A stretch of 64,000 bases of DNA from Cyanobium sp. AMD-g. GTDB taxonomy: Bacteria; Cyanobacteriota; Cyanobacteriia; PCC-6307; Cyanobiaceae. Below the pieces are notes generated by a model. The model was not told the origin of the DNA and searched no databases. It saw only the letters and a program-made list of their open reading frames with translations. A program made the position numbers and the translations under genes. This document shows positions 47,998-57,954 of this stretch, piece by piece. Every line of letters begins with the position of its first letter. Position 1 is the stretch's first letter. The stretch covers positions 124,001-188,000 of the forward strand of contig NZ_JAGQCW010000001.1 of assembly GCF_024346395.1 (NCBI RefSeq), given 5' to 3'.

Positions 47998-49227
47998 TCA
48001 GAGGCTTCGCAGGGCCGCAATCGGATCCAGCCGTGCCGCGCGCCGTGCCGGCACCACGCCGAAGAACAGGCCGATCGAGCCGGACAGCCCCACCGTGAGC
48101 AGGACCGTGCTCGCTTCGATCGTGGCCGGCAGCGGGGTGAGGGCCCCGACCAGGGCCACCGTGCCCAGCCCCAGGGCACTGCCGATGACGCCACCGAGGC
48201 TGGCGAGCACCAGCGACTCCACCAGGAACTGCAGCAGCACGTCACTGCTGCGGGCGCCGAGGGCCTTGCGCAGGCCGATCTCCTCGGTGCGCTCGCTCAC
48301 CGACACCAGCATGATGTTCATGATGCCGATCCCCCCCACCAGCAGGGACACCGCACCGATGGCCCCCAGCATCAGGGTGAGGCCGCCGGTGATCGTGCCA
48401 ACGATCGTGAGGGCATCCTTCTGGGAGCGCACGGCGAAGTCGTCCTCCCGCAACAGCCGGTGCCGCTGGCGCAGCAGGTTGGTGATCTGGAAGGCCGCCG
48501 CTCCGGTGCTGGCTTCGTCGCGGGCTTCCACGCTGATGAACGTGAGGCTGATGCCGAAGGTGGGGTCACGCCCACTCAGCTGGCTCACCATGGTGGTGAG
48601 CGGGATGTAGGCGTTCTCGTCCTGGTTGGAGCCGAACACGGCGCCCTTCGGTGCCAGTACGCCGATCACTTCGAACGACTTGTCGCGGATGCGCAGCTGG
48701 CGGCCCAGGGCTTCGCCGTTGGGCATCAGCTTGTCCTGCAGGTCAGGGCCGATCACCACCACGTTGCGGGCCCCCTGCACGTCACGCTTGTCGATGAAGC
48801 GGCCCCTGGCCACCTCAAAGCTGCGCACCGGCAGGAATTCGGGCGTCACGCCCGACACCGATACCGAGGAGCTGAAGCCGCCGGCCTGGGCCACCTCATT
48901 GAGGGTGATCTGGGGGGCGACCCGGCGCACACTTGGCACCTGCTCGGCGATGGCTTTGGCGTCCTCCAGCACCAGGGTGCGGGGCATCTCGATCCCCTGG
49001 CGCCGCGTGTCGTTGTTACCGGGCACCACGAACAGCACGTTGGCCCCCAGGGTGCTGAGCTGGCTCTCGGCCAGGTTCTGGGCGCCCCGGCCGACGCCCA
49101 CCAGCGTGATCACCGAGGCGTTGCCGATGACGATGCCCAGCATGGTGAGCAGGCTGCGCAGGCGATTCGAGCGCAGCGTCAGCAACGCCATGGCCACCGT
49201 TTCGCTCAGGGGGAGCTTGGAGGCCAT
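47998..49227 (-). CDS. MacB-like ABC transporter permease (FtsX domain)
   Basis: 409 residues from the ATG at 49227. One N-terminal helix (LRSLLTMLGIVIGNASVITLVGVGRGAQ) is followed by a large MacB_PCD periplasmic domain and three C-terminal helices. SERTEEIGLRKALGARSSDVLLQFLVESLVLASLGGVIGS and ARRAARLDPIAALR are hallmarks of the FtsX/MacB group. These export lipoproteins, peptides or drugs with a separate ATPase and often an adaptor; neither is adjacent. It follows pyruvate kinase by 28 bases on the same strand. Confidence 0.88.
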   Translation of the reverse strand: MASKLPLSETVAMALLTLRSNRLRSLLTMLGIVIGNASVITLVGVGRGAQNLAESQLSTLGANVLFVVPGNNDTRRQGIEMPRTLVLEDAKAIAEQVPSVRRVAPQITLNEVAQAGGFSSSVSVSGVTPEFLPVRSFEVARGRFIDKRDVQGARNVVVIGPDLQDKLMPNGEALGRQLRIRDKSFEVIGVLAPKGAVFGSNQDENAYIPLTTMVSQLSGRDPTFGISLTFISVEARDEASTGAAAFQITNLLRQRHRLLREDDFAVRSQKDALTIVGTITGGLTLMLGAIGAVSLLVGGIGIMNIMLVSVSERTEEIGLRKALGARSSDVLLQFLVESLVLASLGGVIGSALGLGTVALVGALTPLPATIEASTVLLTVGLSGSIGLFFGVVPARRAARLDPIAALRSL

Positions 49228-49255
49228 GGCGGCGCAGCCGGAGGGGGCTTCGGTT

Positions 49256-51040
49256 CTAGAGGAACGACGGCACCGCCGAGGGGTGGGTGCTCTGGGCACC
49301 CCGGTGCACCACCCCATCCTGAACGTCCAGGGTGACCACCTCCCCCATGCGCAGTTCCCGGGTGGCATTGGCCACGCCCACGATCACGGGCACCCCCAGC
49401 CGCTCGCCGATCACGGCCGCATGGCTCTGGCGACCCTCCTCCTCAGCGATCACCCCCCGGGCCTTGCGAATCGCCTCCAGATAGGCGGCGCTCGTTTCGC
49501 GCACCACCAGGATCTCACCGGGCTCAAGACGGGACGCCTCCTCAGGAGTGCTGGCCAGGCGCACCTTGCCGCTGATCGTGCCGCTGCCGATCCCGACTCC
49601 GCGGCCCATCACGGCCGAAACGATGCCCACCTTGACCAGATCGGTGGAGCCACTCACCCCCTCCAGGGTGCCGGCGGTCTGAACCACCAGATCGCCGGCG
49701 CTCAGCAGACCCAGCTCCTTGGCAGCGGCCATGGCCACGCTGAAGGTGCGGCTGCTGCTCGGCTCATCGTGGATCAGCAGCGGGTTGACCCCCCACACCA
49801 GCTGCAGCTGGCGGGCCACGGTGACGTCGGAGGTGATCGCCAGGATGGGCGTGCTGGGGCGGAACTTGCTGACGCTGCGCGCCGTGGAACCGGTCTTGGT
49901 GAGGGGCAGGATCGCGGCGGCGTTGAGCTGGCGGGCGATGCTGCTGACCGCCTGACAGATGGCGTTGGGGATGGTGGTGGCCATGTGGCTGTCCAGCACC
50001 CGCTGGGGGTAGTCGCGCTCGATGCGGCGGGCGATCTGATCCATGGTGGCCACGGCCTCCACGGGATAGTCGCCCACGGCGGTCTCGTTGGAGAGCATCA
50101 CCGCATCGGTGCCGTCGAGGATGGCGTTGGCCACATCACTCACCTCGGCCCGGGTGGGCCGCGGGCAGGAGGCCATCGAATCCAGCATCTGGGTGGCCGT
50201 GATGATCGGAATGCCGAGGCTGTTGGCCTTGCGGATCAGCTCCTTCTGCAGCAGGGGCACCTCCTCGGCGGGCATCTCCACCCCGAGGTCGCCGCGGGCC
50301 ACCATCACCCCGTCACAGAGGGGAAGAATGGCGTCGATGGCATCGATGGCCTCGAACTTCTCGATCTTGGCCACCACCGGGGTGTTGTGGCCCTGGCTGC
50401 GGATCAGCTCCCGGATCTCCAGCATGTCGGAGGGGTTGCGCACGAAGCTGAGGGCCACCCAGTCGACCCCCTGCTGCAGCCCGAAGCTGAGGTCGCGGCG
50501 GTCCTTGGGGGTCAGGGCCCGGATCGACAGCTGCACGTCGGGGAAGTTGACCCCCTTGTTGTTGGAGAGCACGCCACCCACGGTGACCCTGCACTTCAGG
50601 GTCTGTTCGGGGCCGTCGACCTCCACCACCACCATCTCCACCCGGCCGTCATCGAGCAGGATCCGGCTGCCGTTGGTCACCTCATCCGCCAGGCGCTCGT
50701 AGGTCACCGTGGCGATCGTGTTGTCGCAGTTGACGGCGCGGGAGGTGAGCGAGAAGTGATCCCCCTTGGCCAGGGTGATCGGACCGGCCTGGAAACGGCC
50801 CAGACGGATCTTGGGGCCCTGGAGATCCTGAAGGATGCCGATGTGCACGCCCAGTTCGTGGGCCACCTGGCGGATGGTGGCGATCCGATCGGCGTGGTCG
50901 CTGTGATCGCCGTGGGAGAAGTTGAGACGGAAGGTGGTGGCACCGGCGGCGATCAGCTGCCGCAGCACCTCGGGCGACTCGGTGGCCGGACCGATCGTGG
51001 CCACGATCTTTGTGCGACGCATGAGATCGTGAGGGGCCAT
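49256..51040 (-). CDS. pyk: Pyruvate kinase
   Basis: 594 residues from the ATG at 51040 (ATG at 51022 is six codons later). RRTKIVATIGPATESPEVLRQLIAAGATTFRLNFSHGDHSDH opens the barrel; VAKIEKFEAIDAID carries the catalytic Lys, and VMVARGDLGVEMP and ATQMLDSMASCPRPTRAEVSDVANA the metal and substrate sites. The roughly 110-residue C-terminal extension (GKVRLASTPEEASRLEPGEILVVRETSAAYLEAI, then EGRQSHAAVIGERLGVPVIVGV) is a PEP-utiliser-like domain found in many bacterial PKs. It makes pyruvate and ATP from PEP. Confidence 0.95.
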   Translation of the reverse strand: MAPHDLMRRTKIVATIGPATESPEVLRQLIAAGATTFRLNFSHGDHSDHADRIATIRQVAHELGVHIGILQDLQGPKIRLGRFQAGPITLAKGDHFSLTSRAVNCDNTIATVTYERLADEVTNGSRILLDDGRVEMVVVEVDGPEQTLKCRVTVGGVLSNNKGVNFPDVQLSIRALTPKDRRDLSFGLQQGVDWVALSFVRNPSDMLEIRELIRSQGHNTPVVAKIEKFEAIDAIDAILPLCDGVMVARGDLGVEMPAEEVPLLQKELIRKANSLGIPIITATQMLDSMASCPRPTRAEVSDVANAILDGTDAVMLSNETAVGDYPVEAVATMDQIARRIERDYPQRVLDSHMATTIPNAICQAVSSIARQLNAAAILPLTKTGSTARSVSKFRPSTPILAITSDVTVARQLQLVWGVNPLLIHDEPSSSRTFSVAMAAAKELGLLSAGDLVVQTAGTLEGVSGSTDLVKVGIVSAVMGRGVGIGSGTISGKVRLASTPEEASRLEPGEILVVRETSAAYLEAIRKARGVIAEEEGRQSHAAVIGERLGVPVIVGVANATRELRMGEVVTLDVQDGVVHRGAQSTHPSAVPSFL

Positions 51041-51099
51041 TGGACGACCTTGTACAAGGGCGGAAACTACCATCCGGACTTGCCTGGAGCGAGCTTGAA

Positions 51100-51429
51100 A
51101 TGGACTTTCAGGACTACCAGCGACGCTCCCGTGAGACGGCGCGCTACCCGGATGTGGGCGCCAACATTCTTTACCCCACGCTGGGATTGTGCGGCGAGGC
51201 CGGCGAAGTGGCCGACAAGGTGAAGAAGGTGCTGCGGGATCGGGGCGGCGACTTCGGCCCCGATGTCCGCGACGACCTGCGGCTGGAGCTGGGCGATGTG
51301 CTCTGGTACGTGGCCCAGCTGGCCACGGAACTGGGCCTGGATCTCGACGAGGTGGCCGGCGCCAACCTGGCCAAGCTGGCCAGCCGCGCGGACCGTAACG
51401 TGATCGGAGGCAGCGGCGATCGGCGGTGA
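51100..51429 (+). CDS. MazG-like nucleoside triphosphate pyrophosphohydrolase
   Basis: 109 residues from the ATG at 51100; an in-frame upstream GTG-free extension from 51040 overlaps the pyk start. GLCGEAGEVADKVKKVLRD at about 29-47 and LELGDVLWYVAQLATELG at 63-80 hold the ExxE and ExxD metal ligands of the all-alpha MazG fold. It probably hydrolyses a (d)NTP or similar to the monophosphate. It is divergent from pyk and its stop overlaps the next gene (GTGA). Confidence 0.85.
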   Translation: MDFQDYQRRSRETARYPDVGANILYPTLGLCGEAGEVADKVKKVLRDRGGDFGPDVRDDLRLELGDVLWYVAQLATELGLDLDEVAGANLAKLASRADRNVIGGSGDRR

Positions 51430-51944
51430 AGCAGCGAGTTACCGCCTGGACGACCCTGGCCCGACGGCTGGCCGTTCTGCTCCTGGGGCTGCTGGTGCTG
51501 CTGGGCGCCCCCGCCCTGGCGGCCGCCACCGATCTCAAGGTGTCGCAGGTGGTGCTTGAGCCCTGTCCAGCTGACGACCTGGGAACCCAGCCGGAGCTGG
51601 CCCGCCCCAGTGGAGCCAGTTGCTGGGCCCTGCGGGGTGTGGTGGTGAACCCCGGGGCCAAGCCCGTGATGGACACCGATGTGTTCGGCCTGATCCTCGA
51701 TGCCAGCGGTGAACCGGTGCTGCCGAACCGCACCCGGGTGGGTTCGATCGGCGACGTGCCGCCCGGCAGCTCGAGCTTTGCCCTGCGCCTGGCCGTGCCG
51801 GCTGGCACGCCCGGCCCGCTCGGCACCCGCAGCGTCAAGGCGAAGGGTTTCAGCGCTCCGGTGCGCACCCGGGCCGGCGCGGACGATGAACTCCTGCCGC
51901 TGGAAGAGGCCCTGGGGGCCTCCGACGATCTGCCTGCTCAGTAG
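51426..51944 (+). CDS. Hypothetical secreted protein
   Basis: 172 residues from a GTG that overlaps the MazG-like stop by four bases. A signal peptide is clear (ARRLAVLLLGLLVLLGAPALAAATD, cleavage near 33). The mature part is beta-rich: DLKVSQVVLEPCPAD, SCWALRGVVVNPGAKPVMDTDVFGLILDASGEPV and GSIGDVPPGSSSFALRLAVPAG, resembling an Ig-like or FxLYD-like domain, with two cysteines that could pair. Function unknown. The last seven bases overlap the convergent yggT-like gene. Confidence 0.65.
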   Translation: MKQRVTAWTTLARRLAVLLLGLLVLLGAPALAAATDLKVSQVVLEPCPADDLGTQPELARPSGASCWALRGVVVNPGAKPVMDTDVFGLILDASGEPVLPNRTRVGSIGDVPPGSSSFALRLAVPAGTPGPLGTRSVKAKGFSAPVRTRAGADDELLPLEEALGASDDLPAQ

Positions 51945-52228
51945 GGCAGGCCGCCCGAGAGGGTGGCGATCGAGGCCCCCAACAGGCTCTGGGCCAGCTG
52001 CAGGGCGATGAAGGCCACCAACGCCGACAGGTCGATGCCGCCAAGCGGTGGAATCAGGCCGCGGAAGGCGTTCAGGTAGGGGTCGGTGATGGCGCTGACG
52101 CTGGCGAGCACGGGGTTGCTCCAGTCGAGGTTGGGGAACCAGCTCAGCAGCACCCGGACCAGCAGCACCAGGAGGTAGATGCTGAGGGTCTGGGCCAGCA
52201 CCTGGAGCAGAAAGACGAAGATGTTCAT
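51938..52228 (-). CDS. YggT family membrane protein
   Basis: 96 residues, two helices: VFLLQVLAQTLSIYLLVLLVRVLLSW at about 5-30 and IDLSALVAFIALQLAQSLL at 65-83, with DPYLNAFRGLIPPLGGIDLSAL between, the exact YggT/Ycf19 signature. Members in cyanobacteria and plastids affect thylakoid/nucleoid organisation and osmotic tolerance in E. coli; no defined activity. It follows scpB by 39 bases. Confidence 0.9.
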   Translation of the reverse strand: MNIFVFLLQVLAQTLSIYLLVLLVRVLLSWFPNLDWSNPVLASVSAITDPYLNAFRGLIPPLGGIDLSALVAFIALQLAQSLLGASIATLSGGLPY

Positions 52229-52267
52229 GGAAAGGGTCGAGGGGTGGGCTGCAACCGCCAGCCAACT

Positions 52268-52834
52268 CTATGGATCCGGTTCATCCTCGGGCGTTGGCGG
52301 GCTCGCGTCTGTCTCGGCGGCCGCCAGGCGCGAGCCCAGGGCCGCCAGGTCGTCGGCCTTCAGGGAGAAGGTGCGATGGAATTTCTCACTCAGGCTGAGC
52401 CAGTAGGAGCGGCCGTCGCTCTGGCGGCGGCGCTCGATGAAGTCCTGGGCCAGCAGTTCCTTGATGTGCTCGTAGGCCCCCGAGCCGCGCAGTTCCACCA
52501 GCTCCGACTGCAGCAGCCGCTTCTTGAGGGCGATGGTGGCAAGGGTGCGCAGGGCGGCGATGGAGAGATCCACCGGCAGCAGGTTCTGCACCAGATCCCC
52601 CAGGCCCGCCCGCAGTTGCAGCGCGTAGTGCTGGCCCTCCTGATGAATCTCCAGGGCCGTATCCCGGTGGGCGTAATCGGCCATCAGGGTGATCAGGGCC
52701 AGCTCGGCCGCGTCCCGCTCGATGCCGGCGATGGTGGCCAGTTCCCCCAGCTCCAGCGGCCGCCCCTTGAGATAAAGGATGGCTTCCAGCCGGGCTGGCA
52801 GGGAGAGGCCGCAGAAGGGTTCGGGATCAGCCAT
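52268..52834 (-). CDS. scpB: Segregation and condensation protein B
   Basis: 188 residues from the ATG at 52834; the longer frame to 53017 lies inside ilvA. SLPARLEAILYLKGRPLELGELATIAGI at about 10-37 and IKELLAQDFIERRRQSDGRSYWLSLSEKFHRTF mark the two winged-helix domains of ScpB, the partner of ScpA and SMC in chromosome condensation. The ATG overlaps the ilvA stop by eight bases. Confidence 0.9.
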   Translation of the reverse strand: MADPEPFCGLSLPARLEAILYLKGRPLELGELATIAGIERDAAELALITLMADYAHRDTALEIHQEGQHYALQLRAGLGDLVQNLLPVDLSIAALRTLATIALKKRLLQSELVELRGSGAYEHIKELLAQDFIERRRQSDGRSYWLSLSEKFHRTFSLKADDLAALGSRLAAAETDASPPTPEDEPDP

Positions 52835-54440
52835 GGGGAAGGGCGGCAGGGCGTGGCGGCAGGCTGTGGCCCACTTCCCCCAGGAACAGCCGGTAGGCCG
52901 GGTTGTGGGTCTCCTCCCAGTGCTGGTAGGGGAGATCGGCGAGGAAGGCCTGCCAGGCCTCCAGCTCAGAGGGCGGCACCTGCACCCCCACCACGATGCG
53001 CCCGACGTCGGCGCCATGGTTGCGGTAATGAAAGATGCTGATGTTCCAGTTGGGGTGCAGGGCGTTCACGAACGCCATCAGGGCCCCGGGCCGTTCCGGG
53101 AACACGAAGCGGTAGAGCCGCTCCTCTCCCTGGTTCAGGGCCGCACCGGCGCTGGCCGGCAACCGTCCCCCCACCATGTGGCAGAGGTGCAGCTTGGCCA
53201 GCTCGTCGCCGCTCAGGTCGAGGCAAGGAAACCCGTGGGCCTCCAGGGCCTCCATCAGCTGGCGGGTGTCCTGGTGGCCGCTGATCTGCACCCCCACGAA
53301 GATGTGGGCCAGCTGGGGGTCGGCCAGGCGGTAGCTGAACTCGGTGAGGCTGCGCTGGCCGAGGACGGCGCAGAAGCGCGCCAGGCTGCCGGGTTGCTCC
53401 GGGATCTCCACCGCCAGCAGGGCTTCGCGCTCTTCGCCCAGTTCGGCCCGTTCGGCCACGAAGGCCAGACGGTCGAAGTTCATGTTGGCGCCGCAGGCCA
53501 CCGCCACCAGGGTCCGGTCCCGCAGCTGACGCTGCGCCACATCCTTCTTCATGCCAGCCACCGAGAGGGCTCCTGCCGGCTCGAGGATCGAGCGGGTGTC
53601 TTCGAAGACGTCCTTGATGGCGGCGCAGATCTCGTCGGTGTCCACCGTGACCATGCGATCGACGCAGCGCTGGGCCAGGGCGAAGGTGTGCTCACCCACC
53701 TGGCGCACGGCCACGCCGTCGGCGAACAGGCCCACCTGGTCGAGCCGAACCCGCTGCCCCGCCGCCAACGAGCGGGTCATGGCATCGGCATCGCTCGGTT
53801 CGACGCCCACCACCTCCACCTGGGGCCAGAGGCTCTTGACGTAGGCGCCAATACCGGCGATCAGCCCGCCACCGCCCACGGCCACATAGATGGCATCGGG
53901 GGGATCGGAGCACTGGCGCAGGATCTCCAGCCCGATCGTGCCTTGGCCGGCGATCACATCCGGGTCATCGAAGGGATGGATGAAGGTGAGTCCGCGCCGC
54001 CGCTGCAGGCGGTGGGCTTCCTCGCAGGCCTCGTCGTAGGTGTCGCCATGCAGCACGACTTCGGCGCCGCGGGCCGCCACCGAACGCACCTTCATCTCCG
54101 GGGTGGTGACGGGCATCACGATCACGGCGGTGCAGCCCAACCGCTGGGCGGCCAGGGCCACCCCCTGGGCGTGGTTGCCGGCACTGGCGGCGATCACCCC
54201 CCGGTCGAGCTCGGCCCGCTCCAGACCGACCATCTTGTTGTAGGCGCCGCGCAGCTTGAAGCTGAACACGGGCTGGAGATCCTCCCTTTTCAGCAGCACC
54301 TGGTTGAGCAGCCGGCGGGAGAGGTTCGGGGCGGGATCAAGGGGGGATTCGATCGCCACGTCGTACACCCGGGCCCGCAGGATCCGCTGCAGGTAAGCGG
54401 TTGCCTCGGGGAAGGCGTCGTCGTGGGCGGCCAAGGTCAT
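52827..54440 (-). CDS. ilvA: Threonine ammonia-lyase, biosynthetic
   Basis: 537 residues from the ATG at 54440, with a PLP-binding lysine in SFKLRGAYNKM near 60-70, SAGNHAQGVALAA, and VGGGGLIAGIGAYVKSLWPQ. Two ACT-like domains from about residue 355 (FVAERAELGEEREALLAVEIPEQPGSLARF; RLYRFVFPERPGALMAFVNAL) allow feedback by isoleucine. It deaminates threonine to 2-oxobutyrate at the head of isoleucine synthesis. An in-frame extension upstream of 54440 overlaps the dxs promoter area and lacks family character. Confidence 0.95.
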   Translation of the reverse strand: MTLAAHDDAFPEATAYLQRILRARVYDVAIESPLDPAPNLSRRLLNQVLLKREDLQPVFSFKLRGAYNKMVGLERAELDRGVIAASAGNHAQGVALAAQRLGCTAVIVMPVTTPEMKVRSVAARGAEVVLHGDTYDEACEEAHRLQRRRGLTFIHPFDDPDVIAGQGTIGLEILRQCSDPPDAIYVAVGGGGLIAGIGAYVKSLWPQVEVVGVEPSDADAMTRSLAAGQRVRLDQVGLFADGVAVRQVGEHTFALAQRCVDRMVTVDTDEICAAIKDVFEDTRSILEPAGALSVAGMKKDVAQRQLRDRTLVAVACGANMNFDRLAFVAERAELGEEREALLAVEIPEQPGSLARFCAVLGQRSLTEFSYRLADPQLAHIFVGVQISGHQDTRQLMEALEAHGFPCLDLSGDELAKLHLCHMVGGRLPASAGAALNQGEERLYRFVFPERPGALMAFVNALHPNWNISIFHYRNHGADVGRIVVGVQVPPSELEAWQAFLADLPYQHWEETHNPAYRLFLGEVGHSLPPRPAALPHG

Positions 54441-54536
54441 CGCCCCAGTGTCGCAACCCGACCCTGGAACGGTGGCGTTCGCCGCCGTGGGTTGGAGCGA
54501 ACCCCGTAGATTGGCCACCTGAAAGCAAGGAAGGGC

Positions 54537-56456
54537 ATGCATCTGAGCGAGCTGAGCCATCCGAATCAGCTGCACGGCCTGAGCACGGCAGAACTCGAGG
54601 CCATGGCTCGCCAGATCCGCGAGAAGCACCTGGAGGTGGTGGCCACCAGTGGTGGGCACCTGGGTCCGGGGCTCGGGGTCGTCGAACTCACCCTCGCCCT
54701 GTACCAGACCCTCGACCTCGACCACGACCGGGTGGTGTGGGATGTGGGCCACCAGGCCTATCCCCACAAGCTGGTCACGGGCCGCTACAAGGACTTCCAT
54801 ACACTGCGCCAGAAGGGCGGCGTGGCGGGCTACCTCAAGCGCAGCGAGAGCCGCTTCGACCACTTCGGTGCCGGCCACGCCTCCACCAGCATCTCGGCCG
54901 CCCTGGGTATGGCCCTGGCCCGTGACAGCCGCGGTGAAGATTTCAAATGTGTCGCCGTGATCGGCGATGGTGCCCTCACCGGTGGCATGGCCCTGGAGGC
55001 CATCAACCATGCGGGCCACCTGCCTCACACCAAGCTGCTGGTGGTGCTGAACGACAACGACATGTCGATCTCAGCGCCGGTGGGGGCCCTCTCCACCCAC
55101 CTCAACCGCATGCGGCTCAGCAAGCCGGTGCAGTTTCTCTCCGGCAGCGCCGAGGAGGCTGTCAAGCACCTCCCCTTCCTGCACGGGGAGCTGCCCACCG
55201 AGCTCAAGACACTCAAAGAGAGCATGAAACGGCTCGCGGTTCCCAAGGTGGGGGCCGTGTTCGAAGAGCTGGGCTTCACCTACGTTGGACCGATCGACGG
55301 CCACGACATCCCCGAGATGGTGCGTACCTTTCAGGCGGCGCACCGCTGCGATGGTCCGGTGCTGGTGCATGTGGCCACCACCAAGGGCAAGGGCTACCCC
55401 TACGCCGAAGCCGATCAGGTGGGTTACCACGCCCAGTCCGCCTTCGATCTGGCCACCGGTAAGGCCTACCCGTCCAGCAAGCCCAAACCGCCCAGCTGGA
55501 GCAAGGTCTTCGGCCAGACCCTCATCAAGATCTGCGAACAGGATCCCAGGGTGGTGGGCATCACCGCTGCCATGGCCACCGGCACCGGGCTGGATCTGCT
55601 GGAGAAAGCGCTCCCCGGACAGTATTTCGATGTGGGCATCGCCGAGCAGCACGCCGTCACGATGGCGGCGGGCATGGCCTGCGAAGGGCTGCGGCCGGTG
55701 GTGGCGATCTACAGCACCTTCCTGCAGCGTGCCTACGACCAGCTCATCCATGACGTCGGCATCCAGAAGCTGCCGGTCACCTTCGTTCTCGATCGGGCCG
55801 GCATTGTCGGCGCTGATGGTCCCACCCACCAGGGCCAGTACGACATCAGCTACCTGCGGGCCGTGCCCAACTTCACGGTGATGGCTCCGAAGGACGAGGC
55901 CGAACTGCAACGCATGCTGGTCACCTCGATCGCCCATGACGGCCCCTGCGCCATCCGCATCCCCCGGGGCGAAGGCGAAGGGGTGCCGCTGATGGACGAG
56001 GGCTGGCAGCCCCTGGAGATCGGCCGCGGTGAGTTGCTCGCCGACGGCGACGATGTGCTGATCGTGGCTTACGGCGCCATGGTGGCGCCGGCCATGGCCA
56101 CCGCCGGCCTGCTCCAGGAGAAGGGCCTCCGGGCCGCCGTCGTGAACGCCCGTTTCCTGCGCCCCCTTGACGAGGCCCTGATCCTGCCGCTGGCGCGGCG
56201 CATCGGCCGGGTCGTGACGATGGAGGAAGGTGCCCTGCCCGGTGGCTTCGGGGCGGCGGTGGTGGAAACCTTCAACGACCACGAGCTGGCCATTCCGGTG
56301 CTGCGCATCGGCATCCCTGACGTCCTGGTGGACCACGCCAGCCCTGACCAGAGCAAGGAAAGCCTGGGCCTGACCCCTGCCCAGATGGCGGATCGCATCC
56401 ACGAGCGTTTCGGCCCTGTGTTCCGCGCCACCGTCCCCACCGCCCTTGCCGTCTGA
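54537..56456 (+). CDS. dxs: 1-deoxy-D-xylulose-5-phosphate synthase
   Basis: 639 residues with AAGGAAGG just before the ATG. Thiamine diphosphate and Mg sites are in [28 protein letters not shown], and [18 protein letters not shown] with NDN; the central [13 protein letters not shown]-like text is [15 protein letters not shown], and [18 protein letters not shown] follows. It joins pyruvate and glyceraldehyde-3-phosphate, the first step of the MEP route to carotenoids, phytol and quinone side chains. The next gene overlaps its end by 11 bases. Confidence 0.96.
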   Translation: MHLSELSHPNQLHGLSTAELEAMARQIREKHLEVVATSGGHLGPGLGVVELTLALYQTLDLDHDRVVWDVGHQAYPHKLVTGRYKDFHTLRQKGGVAGYLKRSESRFDHFGAGHASTSISAALGMALARDSRGEDFKCVAVIGDGALTGGMALEAINHAGHLPHTKLLVVLNDNDMSISAPVGALSTHLNRMRLSKPVQFLSGSAEEAVKHLPFLHGELPTELKTLKESMKRLAVPKVGAVFEELGFTYVGPIDGHDIPEMVRTFQAAHRCDGPVLVHVATTKGKGYPYAEADQVGYHAQSAFDLATGKAYPSSKPKPPSWSKVFGQTLIKICEQDPRVVGITAAMATGTGLDLLEKALPGQYFDVGIAEQHAVTMAAGMACEGLRPVVAIYSTFLQRAYDQLIHDVGIQKLPVTFVLDRAGIVGADGPTHQGQYDISYLRAVPNFTVMAPKDEAELQRMLVTSIAHDGPCAIRIPRGEGEGVPLMDEGWQPLEIGRGELLADGDDVLIVAYGAMVAPAMATAGLLQEKGLRAAVVNARFLRPLDEALILPLARRIGRVVTMEEGALPGGFGAAVVETFNDHELAIPVLRIGIPDVLVDHASPDQSKESLGLTPAQMADRIHERFGPVFRATVPTALAV

Positions 56457-57675
56457 GTCCTCCCTCCACTGCCAGGTGCTGGTGGTGGGGGCCGGTCCGG
56501 CCGGCGGAGACCTGGCCCGGCGTCTTGCCTTTCAGGGCGTCGATGTCGTCCTGGTGGACCGCCTCGCCGACCTGAACCGCTCCGCCTTCAGCAGCGCCGC
56601 CCTGCCGATCGCGTCGATGCAGGCCTTCGGTCTGCCGGCGGAGGTGGTGGGCAGCCGCTGGCGGCAGTGGCAGCTGATCGGTCCTGGCAGCGCCAGCCGC
56701 TCCTGGGCCTCCCCCCAGCCCCTCGGAGTGGTGCTCGATTTCGGCGCTCTGCGCCGCTGGCAGGCCGACCAATGCCGCCACTGGGGCGGTCGGCTTGCGC
56801 TGGGACTCCAGGCCTGCACCAGCTACCAGGAGGGCGAACGGATGGTGACCATGCTGCGCCGCGTCGATGGCACCATGCTGCGCGTCAGCAGCGACTGGAC
56901 CGTGGATGCCAGCGGCCAGGCGCGGGCCCTGCTGGGGGATCCGCCACCGGCCCAGCGCCCGCGGGATGGGCTGGTGCGGGCCGCCGGCCTGGAGTGGCTG
57001 TTGCAGGTGTCCCCCACCTGCTGGGAACGCTGGGCTGATCGGCTCAGTTTCTGCCTCGGCAGCGACTGGGTGCCGCAGGGCTATGGCTGGATCTTCCCGA
57101 TGCAGCCGGGCGTGCTGAAGCTCGGGGTGTGCCGGCTGGTGGATCCCCAGCGCCAGCAGCCTCCCCTTGGAGGTCTGATCACCGAGCTGGGCAGGCGGCT
57201 GCTGGCTGGCGAGGCCTTCAAGGTCCTGGACCGCCATGGCGGTCTGGTGCGCAGCACCATCCGTCGCCGCGAACCCCATCAACGGGGCCGGTTGGTGGGC
57301 CTGGGCGATGCGGTCAGCACCGCCAACCTGCTGGGCGGTGAAGGCATCCGTCACGCCCTCACCAGCAGCGCCGTGCTGGCTCCCTTGCTGCAACAGGCCC
57401 TGGCGGCCTCAGGTGTTTCAGCCTCGGCGCAGCAGGCACTGAAGGATTACGTGCCCGATCTGAGGCGAGCCCTGGGCTGGCGCTGGTCCCTCAGCGGCCG
57501 GCTGGCGCGACGCACCTGGCTGAGCCTGCACGACGCGAAGGCCGATGGCCGTCTCGACCAGGTGCTGCGGGGGCTGGAAGGTTGCAGGGCAGAGGATCTC
57601 TCGGCCCTGCTGTTCGGTTATCGCTTCGAGCGCTACGGCCTCAGGGCCATGCCGTACCTGCTTGGCTGGCGCTGA
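56446..57675 (+). CDS. Geranylgeranyl-reductase-like FAD oxidoreductase
   Basis: 409 residues from a TTG at 56446. [29 protein letters not shown] at about 10-38 is the FAD-binding GxGxxG fold. [12 protein letters not shown] and [33 protein letters not shown], the second FAD segment, match the geranylgeranyl reductase/lycopene cyclase-like group. Coupling to dxs supports an isoprenoid substrate, but the ordinary ChlP usually shows DGXXPAGFATPG-like text that is absent here, so this is a paralogue of undefined specificity. Confidence 0.75.
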   Translation: MPSESSLHCQVLVVGAGPAGGDLARRLAFQGVDVVLVDRLADLNRSAFSSAALPIASMQAFGLPAEVVGSRWRQWQLIGPGSASRSWASPQPLGVVLDFGALRRWQADQCRHWGGRLALGLQACTSYQEGERMVTMLRRVDGTMLRVSSDWTVDASGQARALLGDPPPAQRPRDGLVRAAGLEWLLQVSPTCWERWADRLSFCLGSDWVPQGYGWIFPMQPGVLKLGVCRLVDPQRQQPPLGGLITELGRRLLAGEAFKVLDRHGGLVRSTIRRREPHQRGRLVGLGDAVSTANLLGGEGIRHALTSSAVLAPLLQQALAASGVSASAQQALKDYVPDLRRALGWRWSLSGRLARRTWLSLHDAKADGRLDQVLRGLEGCRAEDLSALLFGYRFERYGLRAMPYLLGWR

Positions 57676-57696
57676 AGTCCTGCAGGCGCCGGGGCC

Positions 57697-57954
57697 TCAG
57701 AGGACGCCGCGGGAGGCCAGACCCAGGATCGCTCCCATGCCGAGGATGTGTCCCAGGCTGGTGGTGCCGAGCATGGCGCCGTGGCTGAAACCGCCGAAGA
57801 AGGAGTTGTTGGGCAGTTGCAGACCCACGTTCTGCTGCTGGATGGTGACCTTGCCGATGGCGATGGCGATGACGTTGCACACGATCATGACCAGGGCCAC
57901 CTTGGGAGACCAGCTGATCGACGCGGGAGCCATGGCCAGGAGGGGAGCGATCAT
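57697..57954 (-). CDS. psaK: Photosystem I reaction centre subunit PsaK
   Basis: 85 residues, two membrane helices: SPKVALVMIVCNVIAIAIGKVTIQ at about 16-39 and SHGAMLGTTSLGHILGMGAILGLA at 57-80, separated by the loop GLQLPNNSFFGGF. These and the GLxxLG-type end are PsaK features. PsaK sits at the periphery of photosystem I and binds chlorophyll, helping antenna coupling. Its start overlaps the DUF3593 stop by four bases (ATGA). Confidence 0.92.
   Translation of the reverse strand: MIAPLLAMAPASISWSPKVALVMIVCNVIAIAIGKVTIQQQNVGLQLPNNSFFGGFSHGAMLGTTSLGHILGMGAILGLASRGVL

Noticed and set aside
49256-51868. An extended pyruvate kinase start upstream of 51040
   Set aside because: The extra 276 codons overlap the MazG-like and secreted-protein genes and contain no pyruvate kinase or transit sequence; the barrel begins at MRRTKIVATIGP.
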